From the NCBI GenBank assembly GCA_036652815.1, contig JAVVVE010000014.1:1-64000 (forward strand): 64,000 bases of DNA, in the 5' to 3' direction. A program made the position numbers and the translations under genes. Origin of the DNA: SZUA-378 sp036652815. GTDB taxonomy: Bacteria > Bacillota > Clostridia > Lachnospirales > Lachnospiraceae. A model generated the notes under the pieces. It had not been told where the DNA came from and ran no database searches. It saw only the letters and a program-made list of their open reading frames with translations. Of the stretch, positions 49,746-59,180 are shown piece after piece (within the stretch, counting starts at the first letter, position 1; every line of letters begins with the position of its first letter).

Positions 49746-50720
49746 ATGTCCAAAGAGATTAAGACAATCGGCATATTAACAAGTGGCGGAGATGCACCGG
49801 GAATGAATGCAGCGATTCGGGCAGTTGTACGTAAGTCCCTGGCAAACGGAGTGCAAGTCAAGGGCATTAAAAAGGGATATCAAGGGTTATTGAATGAAGA
49901 GATTGTAGATTTACAGGGTAAGAATGTATCTGATACTATCCAACGAGGAGGAACCATCTTAGGCACTGCACGCTGTGCAGAATTCCATACGGAAGAGGGA
50001 CAGAAGAAAGCCGCAGAGATCTGCAGAAAACATGGGATAGAGGGAGTCGTGGTGATCGGAGGAGATGGCTCATATCAGGGAGCACTCAAACTGGCCGCAC
50101 AGGGGATCAATACCGTAGGGATCCCGGGCACGATTGACTTGGATATTGCCTGTACAGAATATACGATTGGATTTGATACAGCGATTAATACAGCCATGCA
50201 GGCGATTGATAAAGTACGTGATACCTCATCTTCTCATGAACGATGCAGTATTATAGAAGTAATGGGTAGAAATGCCGGATATATCGCCTTATGGTGTGGT
50301 GTAGCCAATGGTGCAGAAGATATTCTGTTACCGGAGAAATACGATTATGATGAGCAGCGTATCATTAACAATATTATTAATAACCGTAAAAGAGGAAAAA
50401 CACATCATATTATTATTAATGCGGAAGGCATCGGACACTCAACCTCCATGGCCAGAAGAATCGAAGCCGCAACAGGGATCGAGACCAGAGCTACCATCCT
50501 TGGATATATGCAGCGTGGTGGTTCCCCTACTTGTAAAGACCGTTTTTATGCTTCTATTATGGGAGCTTATGCCGCAGATATTTTATGCTCCGGCAAATCC
50601 AACCGCGTGGTGGGGTATCAGCATGGTGAATTTGTGGATTTTGATATAGAAGAAGCATTGGCTATGCAGAAAGATATTCCGGAATATCAATATGAAGTGA
50701 GCAGAATTCTTTCATTATAA
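49746..50720 (+). CDS. pfkA: ATP-dependent 6-phosphofructokinase
   Basis: This 324-residue enzyme phosphorylates fructose 6-phosphate in glycolysis. It has LTSGGDAPGMNAAIRA, GTARCAEFHTEEG, IGGDGSYQGA (Gly after GGD indicates ATP rather than PPi use), MGRNAGYIAL and GYMQRGGSP. The catalytic loop reads PGTIDLDI where most PFKs have PGTIDNDI, so the Asn between the two Asp residues is replaced by Leu. It leads an apparent operon with ktrB, ktrA, an RNA methyltransferase and proC, which ends at the terminator near 54417. Confidence 0.94.
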   Translation: MSKEIKTIGILTSGGDAPGMNAAIRAVVRKSLANGVQVKGIKKGYQGLLNEEIVDLQGKNVSDTIQRGGTILGTARCAEFHTEEGQKKAAEICRKHGIEGVVVIGGDGSYQGALKLAAQGINTVGIPGTIDLDIACTEYTIGFDTAINTAMQAIDKVRDTSSSHERCSIIEVMGRNAGYIALWCGVANGAEDILLPEKYDYDEQRIINNIINNRKRGKTHHIIINAEGIGHSTSMARRIEAATGIETRATILGYMQRGGSPTCKDRFYASIMGAYAADILCSGKSNRVVGYQHGEFVDFDIEEALAMQKDIPEYQYEVSRILSL

Positions 50721-50753
50721 TAGAGAATCGTAGGATTTGGAAAGGGTATTGAT

Positions 50754-52094
50754 GTGAAAATAAGAAAAAATGGCATGCCAACCATGAAGGTGCTGTCTAT
50801 GGGATTTGCCTTGATTATTCTGACAGGAGCATGTCTTTTATGCCTTCCGGCAGCAAGTCGTGATGGTGGCAGTGAGCCATTTATCAACGCGTTATTTACA
50901 GCAACATCGGCAACATGTGTTACGGGACTTATTATAGCAGATACTTATCAGAACTGGACGATGTTTGGACAGATCATTATCTTAGCACTGATTCAGATCG
51001 GTGGTCTTGGGTTCATGACGATTGGCATGTATGTTGCCGTGATCTTAAAGAAAAAGATCGGTCTAAAAGAAAGAGAATCCATCCATGAAAGTGTTAGTAC
51101 CCTGGAGGTCGCGGGTGTTGTGCGTCTGGTTCGATTTATTATACGGTGGACATTCTTAATTGAGCTTGCAGGTGCCGTGTTCTTATCGATTCGATTTATT
51201 CCCAGCAGAGGATTACTAAAAGGTATCTATTATGGTATCTTTCATTCAATATCAGCATTTTGTAATGCCGGTTTTGACCTGATGGGTGATGAAGAGATGT
51301 ATTCTTCTTTTGTGAACTATGAAGGAGATGTCATCATTAACCTGACCATTATGGCACTCATCGTAATCGGAGGTCTTGGATTCATCGTATGGGATGATAT
51401 CCGTCGTAATAAACTGCACTTTAAGAAATACATGCTGCATAGCAAGATAGTGATAACGACAACTATGGCATTGATCTTAGGTGGTGCTATCTTGTTCGCG
51501 ATCTTTGAAAATGATAATTTATTTGCGGATATGACAGTGAAAGAAAAGATACTTGGCTCCTTATTCAGTTCCGTCACACCACGAACTGCGGGATTTAATA
51601 CGGTTGATTCTGCGGGACTGAGCAATGCCAGTAAACTGCTGACGATGTTATTGATGTTTATCGGTGGTAGCTCGGGTTCTACAGCGGGCGGTATTAAGAC
51701 TACCAGTTTCTTTGTTGCAGTCTGCTTTGCGGGTGCGACGATCAGAAGAACGCAGGGGGCCAATAAATTTGGACGACGTCTTGATGAGGAAGCCATTAGA
51801 AAAGCCAATGCAGTGATTATTATCAATTTATCTCTGGCACTTACGGCAGCAGCGGTCATCTTTGCGATACAGCCCTTACCATTTGAAGATGTTATGTTTG
51901 AAGTATTCTCGGCGATCGGCACGGTTGGTATGTCAACCGGGATTACTAGAGAACTATATGATATTTCCAAAATACTCATCATAGCACTGATGTATTTTGG
52001 CAGATTGGGTAGCCTGAGCTTTGCACTGATGTTTGCACAGAGAAAGATTATCCCACCGGTACAACTGCCGGTAGAGAAGATTGTAGTTGGATAA
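50754..52094 (+). CDS. ktrB: KtrB/TrkH-type potassium uptake membrane subunit
   Basis: This 446-residue membrane protein has four M1-P-M2-like repeats with filter segments ATSATCVTGL, SISAFCNAGFD, TPRTAGFNT and SAIGTVGMSTG. Each keeps the Gly of the K+ filter. It pairs with the next gene, a KtrA-type subunit, to import K+. The start is GTG with GGAAAGGG upstream; an ATG seven codons later is possible. It lies 33 bases after pfkA. Confidence 0.92.
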   Translation: MKIRKNGMPTMKVLSMGFALIILTGACLLCLPAASRDGGSEPFINALFTATSATCVTGLIIADTYQNWTMFGQIIILALIQIGGLGFMTIGMYVAVILKKKIGLKERESIHESVSTLEVAGVVRLVRFIIRWTFLIELAGAVFLSIRFIPSRGLLKGIYYGIFHSISAFCNAGFDLMGDEEMYSSFVNYEGDVIINLTIMALIVIGGLGFIVWDDIRRNKLHFKKYMLHSKIVITTTMALILGGAILFAIFENDNLFADMTVKEKILGSLFSSVTPRTAGFNTVDSAGLSNASKLLTMLLMFIGGSSGSTAGGIKTTSFFVAVCFAGATIRRTQGANKFGRRLDEEAIRKANAVIIINLSLALTAAAVIFAIQPLPFEDVMFEVFSAIGTVGMSTGITRELYDISKILIIALMYFGRLGSLSFALMFAQRKIIPPVQLPVEKIVVG

Positions 52095-52119
52095 CACATA
52101 GAAAGGTTAGGTTATAGAT

Positions 52120-52776
52120 ATGAAATCGATTTTAGTGATAGGTATGGGGAGATTTGGGCATCATTTAACGATGAATTTTATCGATCATGGAAATGATGTA
52201 ATGATTATAGATCAGGATGAGAAAAGAATCGAAGACCTGGTTCCTTATGTAGCCAGTGCCAAAATAGGCGATTGTACAAATCCGGAAGTGTTAAGGAGCT
52301 TAGGCATCGGTAATTTTGATCTAATCGTAGTTTGTATTGGAACTAATTTCCAAAGTAGTCTTGAAGTTACCAGCTTAGTGAAAGAAATGGGCGGTAAAAG
52401 AGTAATCAGTAAAGCAACCAGAGATATTCAAGCTAAATTTCTTTTGCGTAATGGGGCAGATGAGGTTATTTACCCGGATAAAGACATCGCAGAGAAATTA
52501 GCAGCCAGATATAGTGTAAATCATGTGTTTGATTACATAGAATTAGCCGAAGGATATGCGATCTATGAGATTCCGCCATTAAAAGAATGGGTGGGCAAGA
52601 CGATTAGTGAATCCAATATTGCGGCTAAATATCATGTGTCTATTCTTGGTGTTAAGTATACAGATGAAAAACCAAATATTATGCCATCGGCCAGTTATAG
52701 GATCGAAGAAGATGAACATCTCATTGTTTTAGCACAGAATCAAGTAGCAGAGGCATTGCTGAAGAAGATCAAATAA
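52120..52776 (+). CDS. ktrA: KtrA/TrkA-type potassium uptake regulatory subunit
   Basis: This 218-residue cytoplasmic protein has an RCK N domain with the Rossmann motif VIGMGRFGHHL, the acidic DQDE end of strand 2 and IGDCTNPEVL. A C-terminal TrkA_C domain follows (about 135-216). It gates the KtrB channel in response to nucleotides; TrkA_C domains often also bind c-di-AMP. It sits 25 bases after ktrB. Confidence 0.92.
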   Translation: MKSILVIGMGRFGHHLTMNFIDHGNDVMIIDQDEKRIEDLVPYVASAKIGDCTNPEVLRSLGIGNFDLIVVCIGTNFQSSLEVTSLVKEMGGKRVISKATRDIQAKFLLRNGADEVIYPDKDIAEKLAARYSVNHVFDYIELAEGYAIYEIPPLKEWVGKTISESNIAAKYHVSILGVKYTDEKPNIMPSASYRIEEDEHLIVLAQNQVAEALLKKIK

Positions 52777-52796
52777 AGCAGGTGAGGAGATTCATC

Positions 52797-53579
52797 ATGA
52801 TAACTGCAGTTACCAATAGCAGAATTAAAAGAATCGTACAACTGAATCAAAAGACAAAAGTACGAAAAGAAGAAGACTGTTTTGTGGTGGAAGGTACGAA
52901 AATGTTCTTAGAAGCCCCCGATGCCAAGATCAGGGAGGTATTTGTAACGCAGGAATATCATGCTAAGTGTGACACGCAGGTGCTTGCCAAGCTGCAGCGC
53001 TGTTCTTGTGAACTCGTATCCGGTGAGGTGTTTGCTAAGATATCGGACACCCAGACACCACAAGGGATCCTGTGTGTAGTGGAACAGCTGCACTATACAA
53101 TAGAAGATATATTGCAGAAAGAATCTCCGTTAGTCGTTTTACTGGAGGATCTTCAAGACCCCGGTAATCTTGGAACGATAATACGTACAGGAGAAGGGGC
53201 GGGTATAGGCGGAGTCTTGATGAGTAAAGATACGGTTGATATCTATAACCCTAAGACCATAAGAGCAACCATGGGATCCATTTATCGGGTTCCTTTTCTA
53301 TATGTAGAAGAACTGTCCGGTATCATACAACAGTTACAGAAGAAACAGATACAGGTGTATGCAGCCCATCTGGAAGGCGATAATTATTATAATAGTTATA
53401 ATTATAAACAGGGAACGGCATTTTTAATTGGCAATGAAGGAAATGGCTTAAAAAAAGAAACAGCAGATCTGGCAGATGCCTACCTCAAGATTCCAATGGA
53501 GGGACAGGTGGAATCTTTGAATGCCGGAGTTGCAACAGCACTGTTATTATATGAGGCAAGGCGGCAAAGGATGCAGTAA
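52797..53579 (+). CDS. TrmH/SpoU-family RNA 2'-O-methyltransferase
   Basis: This 260-residue SPOUT methyltransferase has an N-terminal substrate-binding domain (NSRIKRIVQL, FVVEGTKMFLEA) and the knotted SAM-binding domain. That domain carries LEDLQDPGNLGTIIRTGEGAG, LIGNEGNGLKKE and IPMEGQVESLNAGVA, the three family motifs. It methylates a 23S rRNA or tRNA ribose; the exact site cannot be told. The ATG at 52797 follows GGTGAGGAG; an in-frame GTG at 52782 overlaps that site. Confidence 0.9.
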   Translation: MITAVTNSRIKRIVQLNQKTKVRKEEDCFVVEGTKMFLEAPDAKIREVFVTQEYHAKCDTQVLAKLQRCSCELVSGEVFAKISDTQTPQGILCVVEQLHYTIEDILQKESPLVVLLEDLQDPGNLGTIIRTGEGAGIGGVLMSKDTVDIYNPKTIRATMGSIYRVPFLYVEELSGIIQQLQKKQIQVYAAHLEGDNYYNSYNYKQGTAFLIGNEGNGLKKETADLADAYLKIPMEGQVESLNAGVATALLLYEARRQRMQ

Positions 53580-53594
53580 GAGGAGGAATAAAGG

Positions 53595-54407
53595 ATGAAG
53601 ATAGGATTTATAGGATTGGGCAATATGGCTACGGCTATGATAGGAGGCATCTTACAGAAAGGCATCGTGATGCCGGAACAGGTAATCGGTTCTACCCGTT
53701 CTGAGATAGGCAGACGAAGAGCGGAGGAGGCATTTCATATTACGACTGTAAACAGTAATGCAGAAACTGCAAAATCAGTAGATATTCTGGTGCTGTCTGT
53801 GAAACCGCAATTTTATGAAACTGTTATAGAAGAGATTAAAGATGTGATTACACCGGCACAGATTATAATATCCATAGCACCGGGAAAAACACTGGCATGG
53901 CTGCAGGATCGATTCCATGGAGGACGCACAGAGGAGACCACCTTCAAAATAGTACGCTGCATGCCCAACACACCGGCGTTAGTAGGGGAAGGATGTACGG
54001 GTGTGTGTTATAACGAAACGGTAACGATAGAAGAGCAGCAAACAGTGATGACGATCTTATCCGGCTTTGGGAAAGCAAGTCCGGTACCGGAACATCTGAT
54101 CGATGCAGTGGTGGGAGTAAGCGGCAGTGCACCGGCATATGTGTTTATGTTTATAGAAGCAATGGGAGATGCAGCAGTAGCAGCAGGTATGCCGAGGGCA
54201 CAGGCTTACGAATTTGCAGCGCAGGCAGTCCTTGGAAGTGCCAAGATGGTACTGGAGACAGGAAAACATCCGGGAGAACTCAAAGATATGGTATGCTCTC
54301 CGGGCGGAACGACGATCCAGGCAGTTCGGGTTCTGGAAGAAAAAGGATTTCGTTCAGCAGTCATGGAAGCGATGGCAGCATGCATCCAAAAATCAAAAGA
54401 AATGTAA
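53595..54407 (+). CDS. proC: Pyrroline-5-carboxylate reductase
   Basis: This 270-residue enzyme makes proline from pyrroline-5-carboxylate with NAD(P)H. It has GFIGLGNMATAMIGG, LSVKPQFY, VRCMPNTPALVGEG and SGSAPAYVFMFIEAMGDAAV, then CSPGGTTIQA. AAGAGGAGG precedes the ATG. It is the last gene of the pfkA operon. Confidence 0.96.
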   Translation: MKIGFIGLGNMATAMIGGILQKGIVMPEQVIGSTRSEIGRRRAEEAFHITTVNSNAETAKSVDILVLSVKPQFYETVIEEIKDVITPAQIIISIAPGKTLAWLQDRFHGGRTEETTFKIVRCMPNTPALVGEGCTGVCYNETVTIEEQQTVMTILSGFGKASPVPEHLIDAVVGVSGSAPAYVFMFIEAMGDAAVAAGMPRAQAYEFAAQAVLGSAKMVLETGKHPGELKDMVCSPGGTTIQAVRVLEEKGFRSAVMEAMAACIQKSKEM

Positions 54408-54416
54408 AAATATATT

Positions 54417-54457
54417 AAAATGGCATTCGTCACCAAGTAGTGGCGGATGCCATTTTT
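54417..54457 (+). terminator. proC terminator
   Basis: AAAATGGCATTCGTCAC and GTGGCGGATGCCATTTTT form a stem with one G-T-type mismatch zone and a short loop, ending in TTTTT. Confidence 0.85.
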
Positions 54458-54478
54458 AACGTCTAAAATTACCAAAAC

Positions 54479-54545
54479 TTGACAAAGTAATGTTATTTTG
54501 ATATTATATGAAAACGTAACAATTATTAATAAGTTTGTAACAATT
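54479..54545 (+). promoter_or_regulatory. Promoter and direct repeats before the wall-hydrolase gene
   Basis: TTGACA, a 17-base spacer and TATTAT (54479-54507) form a promoter. Downstream GTAACAATT occurs twice (54516-54524 and 54537-54545), exactly 21 bases apart, or two helical turns. That spacing fits a regulator that binds tandem sites. A second -10 (TATAAT near 54570) may be another start. Confidence 0.5.
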
Positions 54546-54645
54546 GTAATAACATAGAAATATTGGAATATAATAGTAGAGTACACAAAATGTAAATGAA
54601 GAGTTTGAAGGTATATTTAAAGGTGCAAACATTTAGGAGGTTCCT

Positions 54646-55863
54646 ATGAAATCAAACAATACGGTATGGTGGTATGGTATCACGGCAATGATGTTAAGTG
54701 TAGTGATCGTGTCTTTATTTTCCATTACAGCATTGGCAACAGCTACACAGGCAGAAGAGGCTACAGTAGCCACTACAGAGACGACCTCTGAAGTGACAAC
54801 GGATACAACAGATACAACAGAAGATTGGAATACGCAGAATATAGGTGCGGCGGTTACGCTGGATGCAGACATTACGTTAGACGAAGAAGCGTTGAACAAG
54901 ATAGCAGAGGAAGCGACGAGAGCAGCAAAAGAAAAGAAAGATGCGGAAAAAAATGCTTCTAAGCTTGTTATGGTAAATGTGCAGGAATCGATGAATATAC
55001 GTTCAGAAGCAAAAGATGATGCTGAAAAAGTCGGACAGATGTATCGGGATTGCGGTGGTGATATTCTGGAAAGAGAGAATGGATGGACCAAGATTAAGTC
55101 AGGCAGTCTGGAAGGCTGGGCGAAAGATGAATACCTGTTATTTGATCAGGATGCAGAGAATCTTGCCAGTGAAGTAGGTAATCTGGTAGCAACGGTAGAT
55201 ACCGAACAATTAAGTGTACGTAAATCAGCAGATGAAGATGCAGAAGTATTTGGTGTATTGTCAACCAATGACGAAGTGATTGCATTAGAAGAGAATGGCC
55301 CATGGGTATCTATTGATTTTGGTGGAGAAATAGGATATGTAGCATCTGAATATGTGACGGTAAAGTTTAAGATCGATACAGGAGAGACCATCGAAGCAAT
55401 CAACGCCAGAGCAGAAAAAGAAGCAGAAGAAAAAGCAGCAAAAGAAAAAGCAAGAAAAGAAGCACAACAAAAAGCACAAACAGAACAAAGTGCAACAACT
55501 TTAGAAAATAAAGGAGCAGTTACGGCAGACATATCGGAAGAAGCACTTCTGGCTGCATTGATTCAATGTGAAGCCGGTGGCGAAAGCTTTGAAGGTCAGT
55601 TAGCAGTCGGAGCTGTGGTTTTGAATAGAATGCGCAGTGGTGCATATCCGAATTCAATGCAGGGCGTTATCTATGCTTCCGGTCAATTTACACCGGCTAT
55701 GAATGGTAAAGTAGACCGTACTGCAGCAAAGGGAGCGAAAGCAAGCTGTATCCAGGCAGCACAGGCAGCGATTGCCGGAGCCAGCAATGTTGGAGACGCA
55801 ACTCATTTCAGACGTGCAGGCTCTAAAGAAGGCATTGTTATTGGTAACCATGTATTTTGGTAA
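54646..55863 (+). CDS. SleB-like cell-wall hydrolase with two SH3b domains
   Basis: This 405-residue secreted protein has a signal or anchor helix (about 10-33), an acidic Thr/Glu-rich stretch and two bacterial SH3 domains (around 108-155 and 185-238; VQESMNIRSEAKDDAEKVG and TEQLSVRKSADEDAEVFG). A Lys/Glu/Ala helix linker and a C-terminal Hydrolase_2 domain (LLAALIQCEAGGESFEGQLA, VGAVVLNRM, HFRRAGSKEG) follow. SleB-like enzymes are lytic transglycosylases, in sporulating clostridia acting on spore cortex. With SH3b domains it could also act in growth. AGGAGG precedes the ATG. Confidence 0.9.
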   Translation: MKSNNTVWWYGITAMMLSVVIVSLFSITALATATQAEEATVATTETTSEVTTDTTDTTEDWNTQNIGAAVTLDADITLDEEALNKIAEEATRAAKEKKDAEKNASKLVMVNVQESMNIRSEAKDDAEKVGQMYRDCGGDILERENGWTKIKSGSLEGWAKDEYLLFDQDAENLASEVGNLVATVDTEQLSVRKSADEDAEVFGVLSTNDEVIALEENGPWVSIDFGGEIGYVASEYVTVKFKIDTGETIEAINARAEKEAEEKAAKEKARKEAQQKAQTEQSATTLENKGAVTADISEEALLAALIQCEAGGESFEGQLAVGAVVLNRMRSGAYPNSMQGVIYASGQFTPAMNGKVDRTAAKGAKASCIQAAQAAIAGASNVGDATHFRRAGSKEGIVIGNHVFW

Positions 55864-55872
55864 AAGTTACAG

Positions 55873-55901
55873 TTGAATAATCAACCCTAATATTGTATTA
55901 T
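55873..55901 (+). promoter_or_regulatory. nfeD promoter
   Basis: TTGAAT and TATTAT are 17 bases apart, 30 bases before the nfeD start. Confidence 0.55.
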
Positions 55902-55931
55902 TGAGTAAGTCAACAGAAAGGGGTAATGATT

Positions 55932-56396
55932 ATGATAATGAACGCAGCAGTAGTATGGCTTATACTATTTGTAGTACTCATTGTAATGGAGCTTGCAACT
56001 CTTGGATTGACGACTCTATGGTTCGCAGCAGGTGCGCTTGTAGCGACTATAGCAGCAACGATTGGGGTGCCACTGTATTTACAGATTATTCTATTTTTAG
56101 GAGTGTCTGCTATCCTTCTGTTTTTCACAAGACCGATTGCGGTGAAGTATTTTAACAAAGACAGAGTTAAGACGAACGCAGAGAGTCTGGTGGGTAAACA
56201 GGCAGTAGTTACAAGTGACATTGACAATTTACAAGGCATCGGACAGGTGATAATCGGTGGTATGGAATGGTCAGCCAGAGCGGAAGATGATGAGGCTCAC
56301 ATCCCGGTAGGAACAATTACTGAGGTAAAAGGGATTCATGGCGTAAAGCTGATTGTAGCAGAACAGATATTATCAGACAGAAAAGAGGAGAATTAA
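55932..56396 (+). CDS. NfeD-family membrane protein
   Basis: This protein of about 155 residues has two N-terminal membrane segments with the NfeD pattern LIVMELATLGLTTLWFAAGA. A soluble C-terminal OB-fold (about 85-150; LVGKQAVVTSDI, GGMEWSARAED) follows. NfeD proteins pair with SPFH/stomatin proteins, here encoded one base downstream. I choose the ATG at 55932, eight bases from AAAGGGG; 55926 and 55938 are in-frame alternatives. Confidence 0.88.
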   Translation: MIMNAAVVWLILFVVLIVMELATLGLTTLWFAAGALVATIAATIGVPLYLQIILFLGVSAILLFFTRPIAVKYFNKDRVKTNAESLVGKQAVVTSDIDNLQGIGQVIIGGMEWSARAEDDEAHIPVGTITEVKGIHGVKLIVAEQILSDRKEEN

Positions 56397-56397
56397 C

Positions 56398-57318
56398 ATG
56401 GGAGCTATTATTTTACTTTGTATCTTATTATTGATTATTATAGTATTGGCATCTTGCATTAAAATCGTACCACAGGCAGAGGCTATTGTATTGGAACGAT
56501 TAGGAGCTTATCAGGCTACCTGGTCAGTTGGACTCCACGTCAAAGTGCCTTTTGTGGATCGTATCGCAAGAAAAGTCATTTTAAAAGAACAGGTTGTAGA
56601 TTTCGCACCACAACCGGTTATTACAAAAGATAACGTAACTATGAGAATCGATACCGTAGTCTTTTTCCAGATTACAGATCCTAAACTCTTCACTTATGGA
56701 GTTGAGAATCCTATCATGGCAATTGAGAATCTAACAGCGACTACATTGAGAAATATCATCGGAGATCTGGAACTGGATCAGACATTGACTTCCAGAGAGA
56801 CGATCAATACCAAGATGCGTGCTTCTCTTGATATCGCAACAGACCCATGGGGCATCAAGGTAAACCGTGTAGAACTTAAGAATATTATTCCACCTGCAGC
56901 GATTCAGGATGCGATGGAGAAACAGATGAAAGCGGAACGTGAACGTCGTGAATCCATCCTTCGTGCAGAAGGAGAAAAACGTTCTACAGTCCTAGTGGCA
57001 GAAGGTAATAAAGAGTCTGTTATTTTGGAAGCAGAAGCAGAGAAACAATCAGCGATCTTACGTGCAGAAGCACAGAAAGAGAAGATGATCCGTGAAGCAG
57101 AGGGTGAAGCATCAGCGATCCTTAAAGTACAGCAGGCAACAGCAGATGGTATCCGTTTCTTAAAAGAAGCAGGAGCTGATGAAGCAGTACTACGTATTAA
57201 GAGCTTAGAAGCATTTGCAAAAGCAGCAGATGGTCAGGCAACTAAGATTATTATTCCGTCTGATTTACAGGCGATGGCAGGATTGGCAACTTCATTCAAA
57301 GAGATTATCACAAAATAA
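56398..57318 (+). CDS. SPFH/stomatin-family membrane scaffold protein
   Basis: This 306-residue protein has one N-terminal membrane helix, then a band 7 domain. That domain carries IVPQAEAIVLERLGAY, VPFVDRIARKV, DNVTMRIDTVVFFQI, and LRNIIGDLELDQTL. A long charged coiled coil rich in EAE and AEGE repeats (about 185-270) follows. SPFH proteins form membrane rings that organise lipid domains or regulate FtsH-type proteases. It is co-transcribed with nfeD. Confidence 0.93.
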   Translation: MGAIILLCILLLIIIVLASCIKIVPQAEAIVLERLGAYQATWSVGLHVKVPFVDRIARKVILKEQVVDFAPQPVITKDNVTMRIDTVVFFQITDPKLFTYGVENPIMAIENLTATTLRNIIGDLELDQTLTSRETINTKMRASLDIATDPWGIKVNRVELKNIIPPAAIQDAMEKQMKAERERRESILRAEGEKRSTVLVAEGNKESVILEAEAEKQSAILRAEAQKEKMIREAEGEASAILKVQQATADGIRFLKEAGADEAVLRIKSLEAFAKAADGQATKIIIPSDLQAMAGLATSFKEIITK

Positions 57319-57350
57319 AAGATAAAAGAAATAAAGTAAGACAAGAAAGA

Positions 57351-57377
57351 CACAGGGGAGCTCCCTTGTGCTTTTTT
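57351..57377 (+). terminator. Terminator between the SPFH gene and argF
   Basis: CACAGGGGAG and CTCCCTTGTG pair tightly, with one mismatch, and are followed by six T. argF starts 23 bases later, so argF probably relies on read-through or a promoter I could not see. Confidence 0.8.
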
Positions 57378-57399
57378 GCAATAAAAGGAGAACAGAAGA

Positions 57400-58341
57400 A
57401 TGAATTTAAAAGGAAGAAGCTTTTTAACACTCAAGGACTATACCCCGGAAGAGATTACTTATCTGATAGACTTAGCAGGGGAACTGAAGGCAAAGAAAAA
57501 ACAGGGCATTCTGGGCAATTCATTAAAAGGTAAGAATATTGCACTTATTTTTGAAAAGCCATCTACCAGAACAAGGTGTGCTTTTACCATTGGATGTACT
57601 GATGAAGGCGGACATCCGGAATACCTTGGTAAGAATGATATTCAATTAGGCTACAAAGAGAGCGTTGCCGATACGGCAAGAGTATTGGGACGTATGTTTG
57701 ACGGCATTGAATTCAGAGGATTTAAACATGAAAATGTTGAACTTCTGGCAAAATATAGTGGTGTTCCTGTATGGAACGGATTGACTGATGAGTACCATCC
57801 GACACAGATCTTAGCAGATATGCTGACGATGAAAGAACAATTTGGACAAGTAAAAGGATTGAATTTTGTATTTATAGGAGATGGAAGAAATAATATGTCC
57901 AATTCCCTTATGATAGGCTGTGGTAAATTAGGTGTCAATTGCACGATTATCGCACCAAAGGAACTATGGCCGAGAACCGATCTCGTCTCCTTATGCCGCG
58001 AATATGCAGAACAGGCAGGCAGTACACTCAATATCACAGAGGATCCGAATGCAGTAGAAGGTGCAGATGTCATCTATACAGATGTGTGGTGCTCCATGGG
58101 CGAAGAGGATAAGGCGTCAGAGCGTCTTGCGTTGCTGGCAGATTACCAGGTTAATGCAGCACTGATGAAGAAAACCGGAAAAGATAGCACGATAGCGTTG
58201 CACTGTCTGCCGGCAGTAAAAGGTAATGAGATAACGGAAGAGGTATTTGAAAAACATGCAGAGGTTATCTTTGATGAAGCAGAAAATAGGATGCATACGA
58301 TTAAAGCAGTGATGGTAGCAACCCTTGGTAAGGATGCGTGA
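57400..58341 (+). CDS. argF: Ornithine carbamoyltransferase
   Basis: This 313-residue enzyme makes citrulline from ornithine and carbamoyl phosphate. It has the carbamoyl-phosphate site FEKPSTRTRCAFTIG, FDGIEFRG, the HPTQ motif in DEYHPTQILADML, and HCLPAVKGNEITEEVF. The SMGEE segment completes the ornithine loop. The gene leads a run with birA, an unknown, coaX and dus, overlapping birA by one base. Confidence 0.96.
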   Translation: MNLKGRSFLTLKDYTPEEITYLIDLAGELKAKKKQGILGNSLKGKNIALIFEKPSTRTRCAFTIGCTDEGGHPEYLGKNDIQLGYKESVADTARVLGRMFDGIEFRGFKHENVELLAKYSGVPVWNGLTDEYHPTQILADMLTMKEQFGQVKGLNFVFIGDGRNNMSNSLMIGCGKLGVNCTIIAPKELWPRTDLVSLCREYAEQAGSTLNITEDPNAVEGADVIYTDVWCSMGEEDKASERLALLADYQVNAALMKKTGKDSTIALHCLPAVKGNEITEEVFEKHAEVIFDEAENRMHTIKAVMVATLGKDA

Positions 58342-59144
58342 TGTTATCGGAAGAAGCCTTAATAAAAGCGTGTCATACACAATGGATAGCAGGATGCGTT
58401 CGCTATTATGAGGAAATTGATTCTACTAATTCAGAGGCGATGCGATTGGCACAGCAAGGAGCTCCCCATGGGACGCTCGTGGTAGCTAATACGCAGAGTA
58501 TGGGGCAGGGAAGACGAGGACGAAGCTGGGAATCACCGGTTGGCTCTACCATATCGATGACCTTGCTCCTGCGTCCTTCCTTTGCACCAAATACAGCACC
58601 TATGCTGACGTTAGTGATGGCGTTGGCGGTCAACCATGCCATCAGAGAACTGACCGGACTGGAGAGCCTCATAAAATGGCCGAATGATATCGTAGTACGG
58701 GGGAAGAAGGTCTGTGGTATTCTGACACAGATGAATCTGGAGGCAGAACATATTGATACGGTGATCATAGGTGTTGGCATCAATGTAAATCAGAGTGCTT
58801 CCATGATTGCTGCAAACCTACAGCAAACAGCGACTTCCCTACAATTAGAAACAGGACATCCGATCGCAAGAGTTGAATTAATTGCTAAGATTATGTATGC
58901 ATATGAACAATATTATGATATATTTTTACAGACAGAGGATTTGTCCGGATTACAGCCGGCATATCACAGTGTATTGGCAAATCTGGACTCTGAAGTAAAG
59001 GTATTGGATGCACAGGGTGAATATACGGGGATAGCCAGAGGTATCGATAAGCAGGGCGAATTACTGGTACAAAGAGAAGATGGTCTGATAACACCGGTCT
59101 ATGCGGGAGAAGTCTCGGTAAGAGGCCTGTATGGTTATGTATAA
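58341..59144 (+). CDS. birA: Biotin-[acetyl-CoA-carboxylase] ligase (monofunctional)
   Basis: This 267-residue enzyme attaches biotin to carrier proteins. It has the substrate helix EIDSTNSEAMRLA, GQGRRGRSWESPVG (biotinyl-5'-AMP loop), KWPNDIVVRGKKVCGILTQ and GVGINVNQ, with a C-terminal SH3-like domain. No N-terminal helix-turn-helix is present, so it is not expected to be a repressor. Its ATG overlaps the argF stop (TGATG). Confidence 0.94.
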   Translation: MLSEEALIKACHTQWIAGCVRYYEEIDSTNSEAMRLAQQGAPHGTLVVANTQSMGQGRRGRSWESPVGSTISMTLLLRPSFAPNTAPMLTLVMALAVNHAIRELTGLESLIKWPNDIVVRGKKVCGILTQMNLEAEHIDTVIIGVGINVNQSASMIAANLQQTATSLQLETGHPIARVELIAKIMYAYEQYYDIFLQTEDLSGLQPAYHSVLANLDSEVKVLDAQGEYTGIARGIDKQGELLVQREDGLITPVYAGEVSVRGLYGYV

Positions 59145-59180
59145 ACGGTAATAGATTGGGAAAAAGGCAGGAATACTAAC

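Noticed and set aside
54633..55532. Minus-strand Ser/Ala/Val-rich ORFs opposite the wall hydrolase
   Set aside because: Their composition is the antisense of Glu/Lys/Thr codons of the real gene.
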